Assembly: GCA_035765195.1 (NCBI GenBank)
Contig: DASTYC010000027.1
Coordinates: 1-64,000, forward strand
DNA from: CALAED01 sp035765195
GTDB taxonomy: Bacteria; Actinomycetota; Actinomycetes; Streptosporangiales; Streptosporangiaceae
Direction of reading: 5' to 3'
DNA: 64,000 bases
A program made the translations under genes and the position numbers. Below are positions 8,434-16,746 of this stretch, piece after piece. Within the stretch, counting starts at the first letter, position 1; the number at the start of each line of letters is the position of its first letter. The notes beneath the pieces are model-generated. The model did no database searches. It was not told the DNA's origin and was given only the letters and a program-made list of their open reading frames with translations.

Positions 8434-9489
8434 TCAGACGTCGGCGAGCATGCCGCGCAAGAAATCGAGGCTCTCGGTTGGCGGGTAGGCTTCCACCGCC
8501 AACCGGCTGAGGACCAGGCTGTAATGCCCGACGTCGGCGGGATCGCTCAGGTAGATCCCGTCGGCGGGCTGCTCCAGGTAAATAATGTCGCTGAACTGCT
8601 GTTCCCGGAAACGCAGCAAAGAGATGGGACCGCCGGCGGCCGCGTGACCCCCATGACTGGAGGTGAAGGGTATTACCTGGATGGCGGCGACGTTGTCCAG
8701 CTCGCTCAGCTCGATGAGATGCCGAATTTGCGCGCGCATCGTGGCGGCATCGCCTATTCTGCGCCGCAGCGCCGCCTCGTCGATGGTCGCCCACAGTTTG
8801 GGGCCGTCCCCGCGAACAAGGATCCGCTGGCGGAGCATCCGCAGCTCGACGCGGAGGTCGAGCAGTTCATCGGCGTCATTGGAGATGTCCGCACGGTCGG
8901 GCCGCATCGTCGCGCGGGCGTACGCCTCGGTTTGGAGCAGCCCCGGGATGTATTGCGTCTCGTAAGAGCGAATGAGGGAGGCGACGGACTCCAGGGTCAG
9001 GTACCGCTGAAACCAGTCGGGCACCACCGCGGCGTACGGCCGCCACCACAGCAGCGAGTCGTCCTCATCCACCGGGGCGGGGTCGCCGGGACCCCAGGGC
9101 GCCGGATCAGCAGGGTCGTGCCGCGGCCTGGGCCCGTGCCCCAACTCGCGCAGCGCTGCTTGCGCGGCTTCGTGTTTTGTCTTCCATGATTTCAACGTGC
9201 CGAGCGTGTCCGGTGGCACGCCGTGGCGTTCCGCGGTGTCGCGCAGGACCGTCAGCAAACTGAAGACCATGGCCCACGTGGGCAGCGTGCGACGCCGGCC
9301 GGCCATGATCCGCCACGTCGTCGACGGCACCAGTACCTGCATCGGCGAATTCGGCTTTCCCGGTCCGCTGATCAATTGCCTCGATTGCCGCGCGGCGTCC
9401 CGGTAGCTGCCCTGACCTGCTCGGCTCCATGCCCAGTTCAGCTCCGCCGTGAACTCCCCCACGATACGATCTCGCTCATCGTTGGACAT
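8434..9489 (-). CDS. XRE-type regulator with DUF5753 (Scr1-like) domain
   Basis: 351 residues. The N-terminal third contains a helix-turn-helix-like region around the conserved VPSTTWRIMAGRRRTLPTWA segment, an unusual variant. The C-terminal half is a DUF5753 domain (WFQRYLTLESVASLIRSYET, then YIPGLLQTEAYARA, RQRIL and FTSSHGGHAAAGGPISLL), the putative ligand-binding part of Scr1/AbaA-orfA-type regulators. Such genes usually sit beside DUF397 or methyltransferase genes; here the partner is the DUF574 methyltransferase. No strong ribosome site at the ATG. Three TCATGAA elements lie upstream. Confidence 0.75.
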   Translation of the reverse strand: MSNDERDRIVGEFTAELNWAWSRAGQGSYRDAARQSRQLISGPGKPNSPMQVLVPSTTWRIMAGRRRTLPTWAMVFSLLTVLRDTAERHGVPPDTLGTLKSWKTKHEAAQAALRELGHGPRPRHDPADPAPWGPGDPAPVDEDDSLLWWRPYAAVVPDWFQRYLTLESVASLIRSYETQYIPGLLQTEAYARATMRPDRADISNDADELLDLRVELRMLRQRILVRGDGPKLWATIDEAALRRRIGDAATMRAQIRHLIELSELDNVAAIQVIPFTSSHGGHAAAGGPISLLRFREQQFSDIIYLEQPADGIYLSDPADVGHYSLVLSRLAVEAYPPTESLDFLRGMLADV

Positions 9490-9516
9490 TATCTATCCAT
9501 TCCGTCATGCGTCTTG

Positions 9517-9615
9517 TCATGAATTGGCGGGGAGGTGACTCTTTTACGGCGAGGGATCATGAAATAGAGGCGGAATTGCGATCCATGAAGCGGATACTTT
9601 ATCCCGAATTCATGA
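9517..9615. promoter_or_regulatory. TCATGAA repeats upstream of the DUF5753 regulator
   Basis: TCATGAA occurs at 9517-9523 and 9557-9563 and, inverted, at 9609-9615 (TTCATGA); the outer pair extends to 9-bp arms TCATGAATT/AATTCATGA. The first two are 40 bp apart. This AT-leaning 207-bp gap carries no gene. The elements could be operators for the regulator starting at 9489; this is inference from position only. Confidence 0.35.
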
Positions 9616-9696
9616 TCGATACTGGGCCTTGTGCTGCGGCGCGGTGAAACTCGCCTGCCGCCGGGCGCCGCGCAGCGCCTGTCCGACCTGATGTGC

Positions 9697-10401
9697 TCAG
9701 CGGCCGGCTCGGCCCGGCGGCGGCAGCCACACCCAGGCGCGGGCGCGCGTCTCCTTGCGCCTGACGTTGATCGGTTCGTAGGAGACCGCGTCGACGAAGC
9801 CGGCCCGGTGGGTCGTCTCCTGGTAGAGCGACGCCGAGACGATCAAGCCGACATCGGCGCCGCTGTCGGCCAGCATCCTTTTGAACCTGCGACAGTCGAG
9901 CAGCCGGAACAGCAGAACCACCGCGTGCCCCGCCACGCCGTTCGCGTCGCCGTGCACATCTCCCGAGTGGACGGCGACCCGAACGCGCAGCCGGGCGGTG
10001 TCGCTGGTGTACCTGTTGGCCCGCCGCAGCAAAGCGTGCAGGTGGTGAGCGAGCGGATCGAGCAGCGCCTCGGCGGGGACGGCGGGCGGCATGATGATCA
10101 GTGCGCCGTCGCCGCGATCTTCGCGATAGGCGCTCTCCCAGGGCAGCCGCGTCATCCGGAACGTCTCGGCCAGCAACTCGTACATCTTCTCGCGAAGGTG
10201 CAGTTGCATGTCCTCGTCGCGGCGCTCGCCGAACGCGCAGATGTCGACGGCCATGAGAGAGGTGTGCGTGGGCCGGACGCCCCAGATGGCGGACGGGCCG
10301 GCGACGGGCTGACCCAGCGTCCGGGCCAGATCGATCTGCCGGGCCGACGGCACGGCGGCGGCCGATTCGGCCGCGGACCGGTCGAGGGGATAGATGCTCA
10401 T
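9697..10401 (-). CDS. Degenerate nucleotide-cyclase-fold protein
   Basis: 234 residues. The core (SLMAVDICAFGERRDEDMQL near residue 50, EDRGDGALIIMPP near 95, LRVRVAVHSGDVHGDANGVA near 145) follows the order of class III cyclase/GGDEF-like folds: a VDI strand, a GDG turn and a R-VHSG strand. One catalytic-site aspartate (VDI) survives and the rest of the active-site pattern is altered, so I expect a binding rather than a cyclase role. Such small proteins are widespread in actinomycetes and occur in predicted signalling or conflict cassettes. The ATG overlaps the upstream small ORF's stop (ATGA) and has an AGGGGG site. Confidence 0.65.
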   Translation of the reverse strand: MSIYPLDRSAAESAAAVPSARQIDLARTLGQPVAGPSAIWGVRPTHTSLMAVDICAFGERRDEDMQLHLREKMYELLAETFRMTRLPWESAYREDRGDGALIIMPPAVPAEALLDPLAHHLHALLRRANRYTSDTARLRVRVAVHSGDVHGDANGVAGHAVVLLFRLLDCRRFKRMLADSGADVGLIVSASLYQETTHRAGFVDAVSYEPINVRRKETRARAWVWLPPPGRAGR

Positions 10402-10547
10402 GGACGAGCCCCCTGTTCCGGCGCCGACGAACGGGCACCGCGTCCGGGTGCCCGAGCCGGGATCACGGTGCGGGTGATCGGTTCACTGTCGGAGCGCTTC
10501 GGATCGAACGCGCTGGGGCGTCCCTGGGACGCGGTGAGGCAGGACAT
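10398..10547 (-). CDS. 49-residue peptide coupled to the cyclase-fold gene
   Basis: A short reading frame beginning at an ATG with AAGGA 5 nt upstream and ending in a 4-nt overlap (ATGA) with the next gene. The product is basic, Pro/Ser/Arg-rich (MSCLTASQGRPSAFDPKRSD at the start), with no hydrophobic segment. It may be a real peptide or a leader that couples translation. I do not recognise it. Confidence 0.4.
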   Translation of the reverse strand: MSCLTASQGRPSAFDPKRSDSEPITRTVIPARAPGRGARSSAPEQGARP

Positions 10548-10673
10548 CGCTGTCCTTTCTGTCATGTGGTCGACAAGCGGTGGAGCATGTCCGTCGTACG
10601 AATGAAGGATCAGGCGTACGGCGGCCAGAGGCGGTCGATTCCGGCCTTTCGGAACACTCTGGGGCAAATAGGA

Positions 10674-11852
10674 TCACGTCCGATCTTCTGGTGAGATCAG
10701 TGCGTCGCCCGCCGGCGGCTCGCCGTAGAGCCGGGTCAGCAGTTCTTCGACCGTGGGAACGGAAGGCGGCATCCGGGCCGGGCTGCCGGATGCCAACGCG
10801 AACCAATCGGCGGCACGCCGCGGCTCCTCCCGCCCCATGTGCAGCGCACCCAGCTCGAACGCGGCGTCGAGGTGACCATTGCGGGCGGCGCGTTCGAGGT
10901 ACAGCGCGGCGATCTCGTCATCGTCCGCGCCGGTCTGCGATCCGAGCCGCCACGCATGGGCGAGGGCGGCCCGGCGCGGCGCGGGATGTTCGATCAGCTC
11001 CCTGGCCTTGGTGTGTCCACCGGCGTCGGCACGCAGCAACCAGGCCAGCGACTCGTGCGGCCGATCGTCGATGCACAGCAGCACGCCCAGCCGATACTCG
11101 GCGTCGTGATCCCTGTCTTCGGCGCTGCGCAGCAGGTGGACGCCGTGCGTCCCGTACAGGCCGAAGAGGCGCCGTTCCGACAGCGAGGTGCCGCCGCTTT
11201 CGATGTAGGCCTCCAACTCCGCGACCTGGAGGGAGGTCTCGACGTCCCCCGGGCCGCCGGGCCGCCGGTCATGGCGATCCGGCCGTTCGACATCGGAGGA
11301 CGGCGGCCCCGGTCGGTCGAGCGGCGTGGGCGCGCTCAGCGGGTCGCGCCGCGCCGACGTCGACGGGCCCGACCCCCGCGATGACGGCGGAGCCGGCGGC
11401 GACGGTGACGGTGACGACGACGGCGACGACTGCCGCTGGACGCGTCCATCGCCGTTCGCGGGGATGATCTCCTCGTCCGCGGGCGATCGCACGTCCGCCC
11501 TGTGGACCGCTTGGAGGCGCAGGTGCCACGTGGGCAACGTCGTGTCCTTGGGGTCCGGCCGCACGCCGGAGTCCGCGGCGTATCGCTGGCAGGACAGCAC
11601 GTACAAGGCCACCCAGTTCCACGTCGGCGGCTTCTTGCGGCGCCGGCCCAGCACGTCGCTCAACGCGGTCAAGGACAGCTCGGCGGGCAATTGGGGGTAG
11701 CGGCCGCCGTAGTGTTTCCGCACGTTCTTCGAGACCCTCGACAGTTCGCGAAGACTCGGCCGCCCGCACGCGTCGCGGAGGCGCTCGAGCAGCACGATGA
11801 ACCTCTCGAGCTCACCCGGGTCATTTTCGTTGGCGGCCGGACCTTCGTTCAT
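10674..11852 (-). CDS. Sel1/TPR-like repeat protein with N-terminal HTH-like region
   Basis: 392 residues. Residues 10-90 resemble the XRE-like module used by many actinomycete signalling proteins (ELERFIVLLERLRDACGRPS, LRELSRV, ALSDVLGRRRKKPPTWNWVA). A low-complexity Ser/Pro linker follows (about 135-200), then Sel1-type helical repeats (HDAEYRLGVLLCIDDRPHES, DDEIAALYLERAARNGHLDA, AFELGALHMGREEPRRAADW). Probably a regulatory or scaffold protein; no catalytic motif. The ATG has AAGGGAG 7 nt upstream. It lies 126 bp upstream of the peptide/cyclase-fold pair in the same direction. Confidence 0.65.
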   Translation of the reverse strand: MNEGPAANENDPGELERFIVLLERLRDACGRPSLRELSRVSKNVRKHYGGRYPQLPAELSLTALSDVLGRRRKKPPTWNWVALYVLSCQRYAADSGVRPDPKDTTLPTWHLRLQAVHRADVRSPADEEIIPANGDGRVQRQSSPSSSPSPSPPAPPSSRGSGPSTSARRDPLSAPTPLDRPGPPSSDVERPDRHDRRPGGPGDVETSLQVAELEAYIESGGTSLSERRLFGLYGTHGVHLLRSAEDRDHDAEYRLGVLLCIDDRPHESLAWLLRADAGGHTKARELIEHPAPRRAALAHAWRLGSQTGADDDEIAALYLERAARNGHLDAAFELGALHMGREEPRRAADWFALASGSPARMPPSVPTVEELLTRLYGEPPAGDALISPEDRT

Positions 11853-12350
11853 ATTTGACTCCCTTCACCGGGGCTCATATCGCCAACCAACATCTCGATT
11901 CCATGCTGGCACTCGTATATCTGCGACGCAGTCCGCGACCCGTTCCAATTTGTTCCTCTCCGCTGCTCGTGCCACGCCTGACCGCGTCTAACCAGCCGTT
12001 CCGAGGTGTTCCGAAATGTTCTGCATTGAATCCATCACGGCTCGCGGCATTGACTCGCCGACGCACAATAATCGCGTCCGCGCAGCCGACGAATAGCCAT
12101 AACAAGGGTCCACTCGGCCCTGTGTGTCGCCAGACACACTCCACAAAGTTTTCGGGAAAACCGAATAAGTCCGAACGGGTACGGACCGTTCGCGCGATGA
12201 TCAACTCTCGCGGGGCGTGACTTTTCAGCCACAGAAAGTTGCCGCAATTAGCAGCGGATCCGCTCGCCGGACGTCGAGAATGCGGGAGCGGCTCCGACCA
12301 TCTCGTGAAAGCGTCCGAAGCGGGGTCGGCCGAGACACGAGGAGCTCGTC
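11853..12350. other. 498-bp intergenic region, divergent promoters, phased repeats
   Basis: This gap separates the leftward Sel1-like gene from the rightward reductase gene. Reading frames in it are short, overlap on both strands and lack good ribosome sites. GTTCC occurs at 11942, 11952, 11998, 12008 and 12018, that is two groups with exact 10-bp spacing, close to one helical turn. It resembles, but does not match, the 11-bp direct repeats of actinomycete PHO boxes. The region probably carries promoters for both flanking genes. Confidence 0.45.
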
Positions 12351-12920
12351 ATGCGAAAGATCATCTACTGGGTGCACACGTCGATCGACGGTTACATCGC
12401 GGGCCCGGGCGGTCAGTTCGACTGGCCGGCCGTGGGGCCCGAGCTGTTCGGCTACTCCGAGGCGATGAACGAGCACGTCGACACGCTCCTGTACGGGCGC
12501 GTGGTGTGGGAGGGCATGTCCTCCTACTGGCCCACCGCCGACGCCGACCCCGCGACCGCCGACGACCACGCCCGGGCGTTCGCGCCCTTCTGGCGGCGCA
12601 CGCCCAAGGTCGTGATCTCCCGCACGCTCGACGATCCCGGCTGGGGCGCCCGCGTCATCGGCAAGGACCTCGCCGGGGAGGTCGCCGGGCTCAAGCGAGA
12701 GCCGGGCGAGGACATCTTGCTGACCGGCGGCGCGGCGGCCGCCGGCGCGCTCAGCGAGCTCGGCCTGCTCGACGACTACCGGATCGTGGTCCACCCGGTC
12801 GTGCTCGGCGGCGGCGCGCGGCTGCTCCCCGAGGCGAGGCACCGCGTCGGGCTGACGCTGGTCGACTCGCGGACCTTCGACGCCCAGACCGTGCTGCTGC
12901 GCTACGAGCGCCGCGGGTGA
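12351..12920 (+). CDS. Dihydrofolate-reductase-fold (RibD C-terminal) oxidoreductase
   Basis: 189 residues with an AGGAG ribosome site. Signature of the RibD_C/DHFR-like family: start MRKIIYWVHTSIDGYIAGPG, LLYGRVVWEGM, PKVVISRTLD, DILLTGGAAAAGALSELGLLDD and HPVVLGGGARLL. These proteins bind NADPH; the substrate of the stand-alone members is mostly unknown. It is longer than neither DHFR nor RibD and has no deaminase domain. It converges on the arabinose operon end, with 12 bp between stops. Confidence 0.85.
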   Translation: MRKIIYWVHTSIDGYIAGPGGQFDWPAVGPELFGYSEAMNEHVDTLLYGRVVWEGMSSYWPTADADPATADDHARAFAPFWRRTPKVVISRTLDDPGWGARVIGKDLAGEVAGLKREPGEDILLTGGAAAAGALSELGLLDDYRIVVHPVVLGGGARLLPEARHRVGLTLVDSRTFDAQTVLLRYERRG

Positions 12921-12932
12921 CCGGACGAACGA

Positions 12933-14327
12933 TCAGACCTGGACGAACTCGATGCCGAGGAGGTCGCAGAAGATCTGCCAGGTCGCCGCGTGGCGGCCGA
13001 GGTTGAGGACCTCGTGGTGCGGCCCGCCGTTGCGGAGCCAGCCGTTGAGGCATTCGCGCACCCCGCTGTCCGGGCGGAACTGCCCGTACGGCATCTCCAG
13101 CGCCGGCAGCTCCTGGCTGTCGAGCACCTCGCCCTCGGCCACCACCATGCGGAACAGCTCGCCCTCCAGGGAGACCAGCGTGGCCAGCGTCGCGGGGCCC
13201 GGCTGGTACTGGAAGAGGAAGGTGGGCGGGTCGTCGAGGCGGCCGATGCCGAGGGGACGCTTGATGAGCTTCACCGGGCGGTCGCGGCGGGCGATCTTCC
13301 AGTTCCCCTCCCCCATGTGGCTCATCAAGATGGAGTCGGACGGGAAGTCCATGGCGTACATCTCGGTGAAGTGCGCGTCGCCGATGAGGACGTGCCCGGC
13401 GGAGACCATCGTCGCGGTCAGCACGTCGCCCTCGGCCGCGTAGCCGTACCCCTTGGCCATCAGGCTGGAGGCGGCGGCCAGCGGCAGCCGGGAGAACCTG
13501 CCGTCCTCGCCGATCGCGTCGAAGTGCGTGGAGTACGCGCCGTACCCGCGTTCGGTCAAGATCTCCTCGATGCCCACCTGCATTCGCACGTGGTCCATGC
13601 GCTCCTCGAGCGAAAGCCGCGGGTCGATCTCGAAGGTGGCGTCCTCGAAGGCGAGCACCTCGGCCACCTTGTCCTGATCGGCCTTCTCCGCGGCCCGGAC
13701 GAGGTCGCCGGGCGCCACCGCGGAGATCTCCGGGCCGAGCGAGCGGACCAGGGCGTTCTCGTCCACCCTGATGTCGCCCATCCCGTTCATGGCGTAGCCG
13801 AAGATCGCGACCTTGAGGTTGCGCCACGCGGTCACCGCGGCGGCGGCCCGCGCCCAGCGCCCGACCTCCTCCTTGAACGAAGGCGCCCGCCAGTCGTCGG
13901 TGACGACGTGGAAGGGCACGCCGGCGCGGACCATCGCGTTCGCGGTGTCCTGCGCGCCGTGCACGCCCTGGTTGTACGTCATGTCTGCCATGTCCCAAGC
14001 GGGGGTGACCGTGGGCTCCGGCTGGATGTTGGCCAGGCACAGCGGCAGCCGCGACTCGGCCAGCAGCCTGGCCACCCGCATGGCCGGACCGTACGTCAGC
14101 ATCACGACGAGCAGGCCGTCGAGATCGCGGTTCTCGAACTCGCGCATGACCTGCTCGGCGTCGGTCCTGTTCTTGATCGGCCGGGCCGGGACGAACTCCC
14201 CGACGTCGCCGAGGTGCTCGGCCAGCTCGGCCGCGTAGCCCGCCTGGCGGTCGGTGATGCCCGGGATCATGTCGTCGTACAGCTCCTGCATGATGCCGAG
14301 GATGCCGATCTGAGGTTTGCGTGCCAT
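12933..14327 (-). CDS. araA: L-arabinose isomerase family protein AraA
   Basis: About 464 residues from an ATG with AAAGGGG upstream. It belongs to the L-fucose/L-arabinose isomerase fold and converts L-arabinose to L-ribulose with Mn2+. The four metal-ligand contexts expected from the E. coli enzyme are visible: Glu in GYGYAAEGD, Glu in HFTEMYAMDF, His in ILMSHMGEGN and His in NGGPHHEVLN. It is a divergent actinobacterial form, shorter than the E. coli 500-residue enzyme. Last gene of the ABC-araB-araD-araA operon, 49 bp after araD, which supports arabinose as substrate. Confidence 0.85.
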   Translation of the reverse strand: MARKPQIGILGIMQELYDDMIPGITDRQAGYAAELAEHLGDVGEFVPARPIKNRTDAEQVMREFENRDLDGLLVVMLTYGPAMRVARLLAESRLPLCLANIQPEPTVTPAWDMADMTYNQGVHGAQDTANAMVRAGVPFHVVTDDWRAPSFKEEVGRWARAAAAVTAWRNLKVAIFGYAMNGMGDIRVDENALVRSLGPEISAVAPGDLVRAAEKADQDKVAEVLAFEDATFEIDPRLSLEERMDHVRMQVGIEEILTERGYGAYSTHFDAIGEDGRFSRLPLAAASSLMAKGYGYAAEGDVLTATMVSAGHVLIGDAHFTEMYAMDFPSDSILMSHMGEGNWKIARRDRPVKLIKRPLGIGRLDDPPTFLFQYQPGPATLATLVSLEGELFRMVVAEGEVLDSQELPALEMPYGQFRPDSGVRECLNGWLRNGGPHHEVLNLGRHAATWQIFCDLLGIEFVQV

Positions 14328-14376
14328 GGCTCGCCCCTTTCGCGTCTGCTCCATCATGGGCCTGGGTCGGCCGGTG

Positions 14377-15051
14377 CTAGCGCTGCCCGTACACGTTCTG
14401 GTAACGCTCGTGCAGGGAGTCGATGTCGGCCTGCGCGATGGGCAGCGGCTCGCCCAGCGCGCGGGCGACGTGCACCGTGCGGGCCGCGTCCTCGCACATC
14501 ACGGCCGCCTTGACGGCCGCGCGCGCGGTCGGCCCGATCGTGAAAACGCCGTGGTTGCGCATGAGCACCGCTGGCGATCGATGGCCCTCGAGCGTGGCGA
14601 CGATGCCCCTGCCGATGTCGTCCCCGCCGATGCGGGCGAACGGCCCGCACGGGATCTCGGCGCCGAACTCGTCGGCCATCCCGGTGAGCACGCACGGGAT
14701 CGCCTCGCCGCGCGCCGCCCACGCCGTGGCGTACGTGCTGTGCGTGTGCACGATGCCGCCGACCCGCGGCATCGCCCGGTAGACGTAGGCGTGCGCCGCC
14801 GTGTCGCTGGAGGGGGCCAGCGCGCCGTCGACCCGCTTGCCATCGAGGTCGCAGACCACCATCGACTCGGGCGTCAGGTCGTCGTACGACACGCCGCTCG
14901 GCTTGATCACGATGAGGTCGGCACCCGGCACCCGCGCCGACACGTTGCCCGCCGTCCACACCACCAGCCGGTAGCGGACCAGCTCATGATGCAGGTCGCA
15001 GACCGCGCGGCGGATCTCGTCCAGCGCGGGGTCCAGATCAGGTTTCGTCAT
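14377..15051 (-). CDS. araD: L-ribulose-5-phosphate 4-epimerase AraD
   Basis: About 224 residues, class II aldolase/adducin family. It interconverts L-ribulose 5-phosphate and D-xylulose 5-phosphate, feeding arabinose into the pentose phosphate pathway. Zinc-ligand contexts are present: HTHSTYATAWAARG (the His-x-His pair) and RNHGVFTIG (third His), with substrate-loop motifs TAGNVSARVPG and KPSGVSYDDL. Start codons in frame also exist at 15063 and 15066 (GTG); none has a strong ribosome site, suggesting coupling to araB, whose stop lies 21 bp upstream. Confidence 0.9.
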   Translation of the reverse strand: MTKPDLDPALDEIRRAVCDLHHELVRYRLVVWTAGNVSARVPGADLIVIKPSGVSYDDLTPESMVVCDLDGKRVDGALAPSSDTAAHAYVYRAMPRVGGIVHTHSTYATAWAARGEAIPCVLTGMADEFGAEIPCGPFARIGGDDIGRGIVATLEGHRSPAVLMRNHGVFTIGPTARAAVKAAVMCEDAARTVHVARALGEPLPIAQADIDSLHERYQNVYGQR

Positions 15052-15072
15052 GGGGCCCGTCACCACCAAGGT

Positions 15073-16746
15073 TCATCGATCGTCGTCGCCACCGGCCTTC
15101 GTCGCGCGCCGCAGCGCCCGGAGCCGGTGCATGTGATCACGCGCCGCGCCGCCGAAGTGATCGTGCAGGGAGAGGTAGATCGCGTAGAGCTCGTCGTAGA
15201 CCGCGGCGCGGGCGGGGTCGGGCCGGAAGGCGTCCCGTTCGACGCGGCCCATGGCCGCCGCGGCCGCCGGCACGTCGCGGTAGGCCCCGGCGGCGACGGC
15301 GGCATGGATCGCCGAGCCGAGCGCCGGGCCCTGGGCCGACCCGGCGATGCCGAACGGGCGACGCGTGACGTCGGCGTAGATCTGCATGAGGAAGGTGTTC
15401 TGGGTGAGGCCGCCCGCGACGATGAGCTCGTCGACCGGCACCCCCGCCGCCTCGAACGACTCGATGATCTTTCGGGTGCCGAACGCCGTGGACTCCAGCA
15501 GTGCCCGGTAGATCTCCGGCGGCCGGGTCGCCAGCGTGAGCCCGAGGATCACCCCGCTCAGCTCGTGGTCGACGAGCACCGAGCGGTTGCCGTTCAGCCA
15601 GTCGAGCGCGACGAGGCCGTGTTCGCCGACCTCCTGGGCGGCGGCGTGCCGGGTCAGCAGGTCGTGCAGCGACTCGCCGGTGCGCGCGGCCTCCTCGTGG
15701 TACGCGGGCGGCACGCCGTGGTCGACGTACCAGGCGAAGATGTCGCCGACGCCGCTTTGGCCCGCTTCGTACCCCCACAGGCCGGCGACGATCCCGCCGT
15801 CCACGACGCCGCACATGCCGGGGATCTCGCCGAGCCTGGTCCCGTTCATCACATGGCAGGTCGACGTGCCCATGACGAGGAGCATCCGGCCCGGCTCGAC
15901 CGCCTGCGCCGCGGGCGCGGTGACGTGGGCGTCGACGTTGCCGATCGCGACGGTCGTGCCCGGCCGCAGCCCGGTCCACCCGGCCGCCTGCTCGGTGAGG
16001 CCGCCGGCCCGTTCCCCCAGCGCCGCGATCGGATGCTCCATCTTGCCGCTGAACAGGTCGACGAAGCCGGGGTTGAGCGCGGCGAGGAACTCCCGCGTGG
16101 GGTAGCGGCCGTCCTGCCTGATCGCCTTGTAGCCGGCGGTGCAGGCGTTGCGCGTCTCGGCGCCGCACAGCTGCCAGATGATCCAGTCGGCCGCCTCGAT
16201 CCACCGCTCGGTGCGCCGGTAGACGGCCGGCGCCTCCTCCAGCAGTTGCAGCGCCTTGGCGACCGCCCACTCGGAGGAGATCTTCCCGCCGTACCTGGCG
16301 ATCCACGGCTCGCCGCGCTGGTGGGCGAGCGCGTTGATCCGGTCGGCGTGCCGCTGCGCCGCATGGTGCTTCCAGAGCTTCGGGTAGGCGTGCGGCTCGC
16401 CTTCCAGGTCGGGCAGGACGCACAGCGGGGTGCCGTCGGCGAGCGTGGGCATGACCGTGCAGGCGGTGAAGTCGGTGCCGATGCCGATGACGTCGGCCGG
16501 ATCGACGCCGCCCGCCGCCAGCGCCGCGGGAACGGCCTGCCGGAGCACGTCGATGTAGTCGCGCGGGTCCTGCAGCGCCCAGTCCGGCGGCAGCTCGGCG
16601 CCGGTCGCCGGCAGCACCCGGTCGATCACGCCGTGCGCGTACTCGTGCACCGCGGCGCCCACCTCGACGCCGTCGGCGACCCGGGCCACGATGGCCCGGC
16701 CCGACAGGGTGCCGAAGTCCACCCCCACCACGTACTGGTCAGCCAT
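15073..16746 (-). CDS. araB: Ribulokinase AraB
   Basis: About 557 residues, FGGY carbohydrate kinase family. It phosphorylates L-ribulose with ATP. The N-terminal phosphate loop (VVGVDFGTLSGRAIVARV), the ribulokinase-specific GTDFTACTVMP and LWKHHAAQ segments, SSEWAVAK, and the C-terminal FGGY-type ATP site (VAGGLTQNTFLMQIYADVTR) are all present. Length fits AraB (about 560). The ATG at 16746 overlaps the ATPase gene end by 8 nt. It is central in the arabinose operon. Confidence 0.93.
   Translation of the reverse strand: MADQYVVGVDFGTLSGRAIVARVADGVEVGAAVHEYAHGVIDRVLPATGAELPPDWALQDPRDYIDVLRQAVPAALAAGGVDPADVIGIGTDFTACTVMPTLADGTPLCVLPDLEGEPHAYPKLWKHHAAQRHADRINALAHQRGEPWIARYGGKISSEWAVAKALQLLEEAPAVYRRTERWIEAADWIIWQLCGAETRNACTAGYKAIRQDGRYPTREFLAALNPGFVDLFSGKMEHPIAALGERAGGLTEQAAGWTGLRPGTTVAIGNVDAHVTAPAAQAVEPGRMLLVMGTSTCHVMNGTRLGEIPGMCGVVDGGIVAGLWGYEAGQSGVGDIFAWYVDHGVPPAYHEEAARTGESLHDLLTRHAAAQEVGEHGLVALDWLNGNRSVLVDHELSGVILGLTLATRPPEIYRALLESTAFGTRKIIESFEAAGVPVDELIVAGGLTQNTFLMQIYADVTRRPFGIAGSAQGPALGSAIHAAVAAGAYRDVPAAAAAMGRVERDAFRPDPARAAVYDELYAIYLSLHDHFGGAARDHMHRLRALRRATKAGGDDDR

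Noticed and set aside
11942..12022. PHO box (PhoP binding site) reading of the GTTCC repeats
   Set aside because: PHO boxes use 11-bp units of GTTCACC type; unit and spacing differ here, so I report it only as a phased repeat.
12035..12247. Short frames on both strands in the 11853-12350 gap
   Set aside because: They overlap each other on both strands, have no ribosome sites and no recognisable domain; the region looks regulatory.
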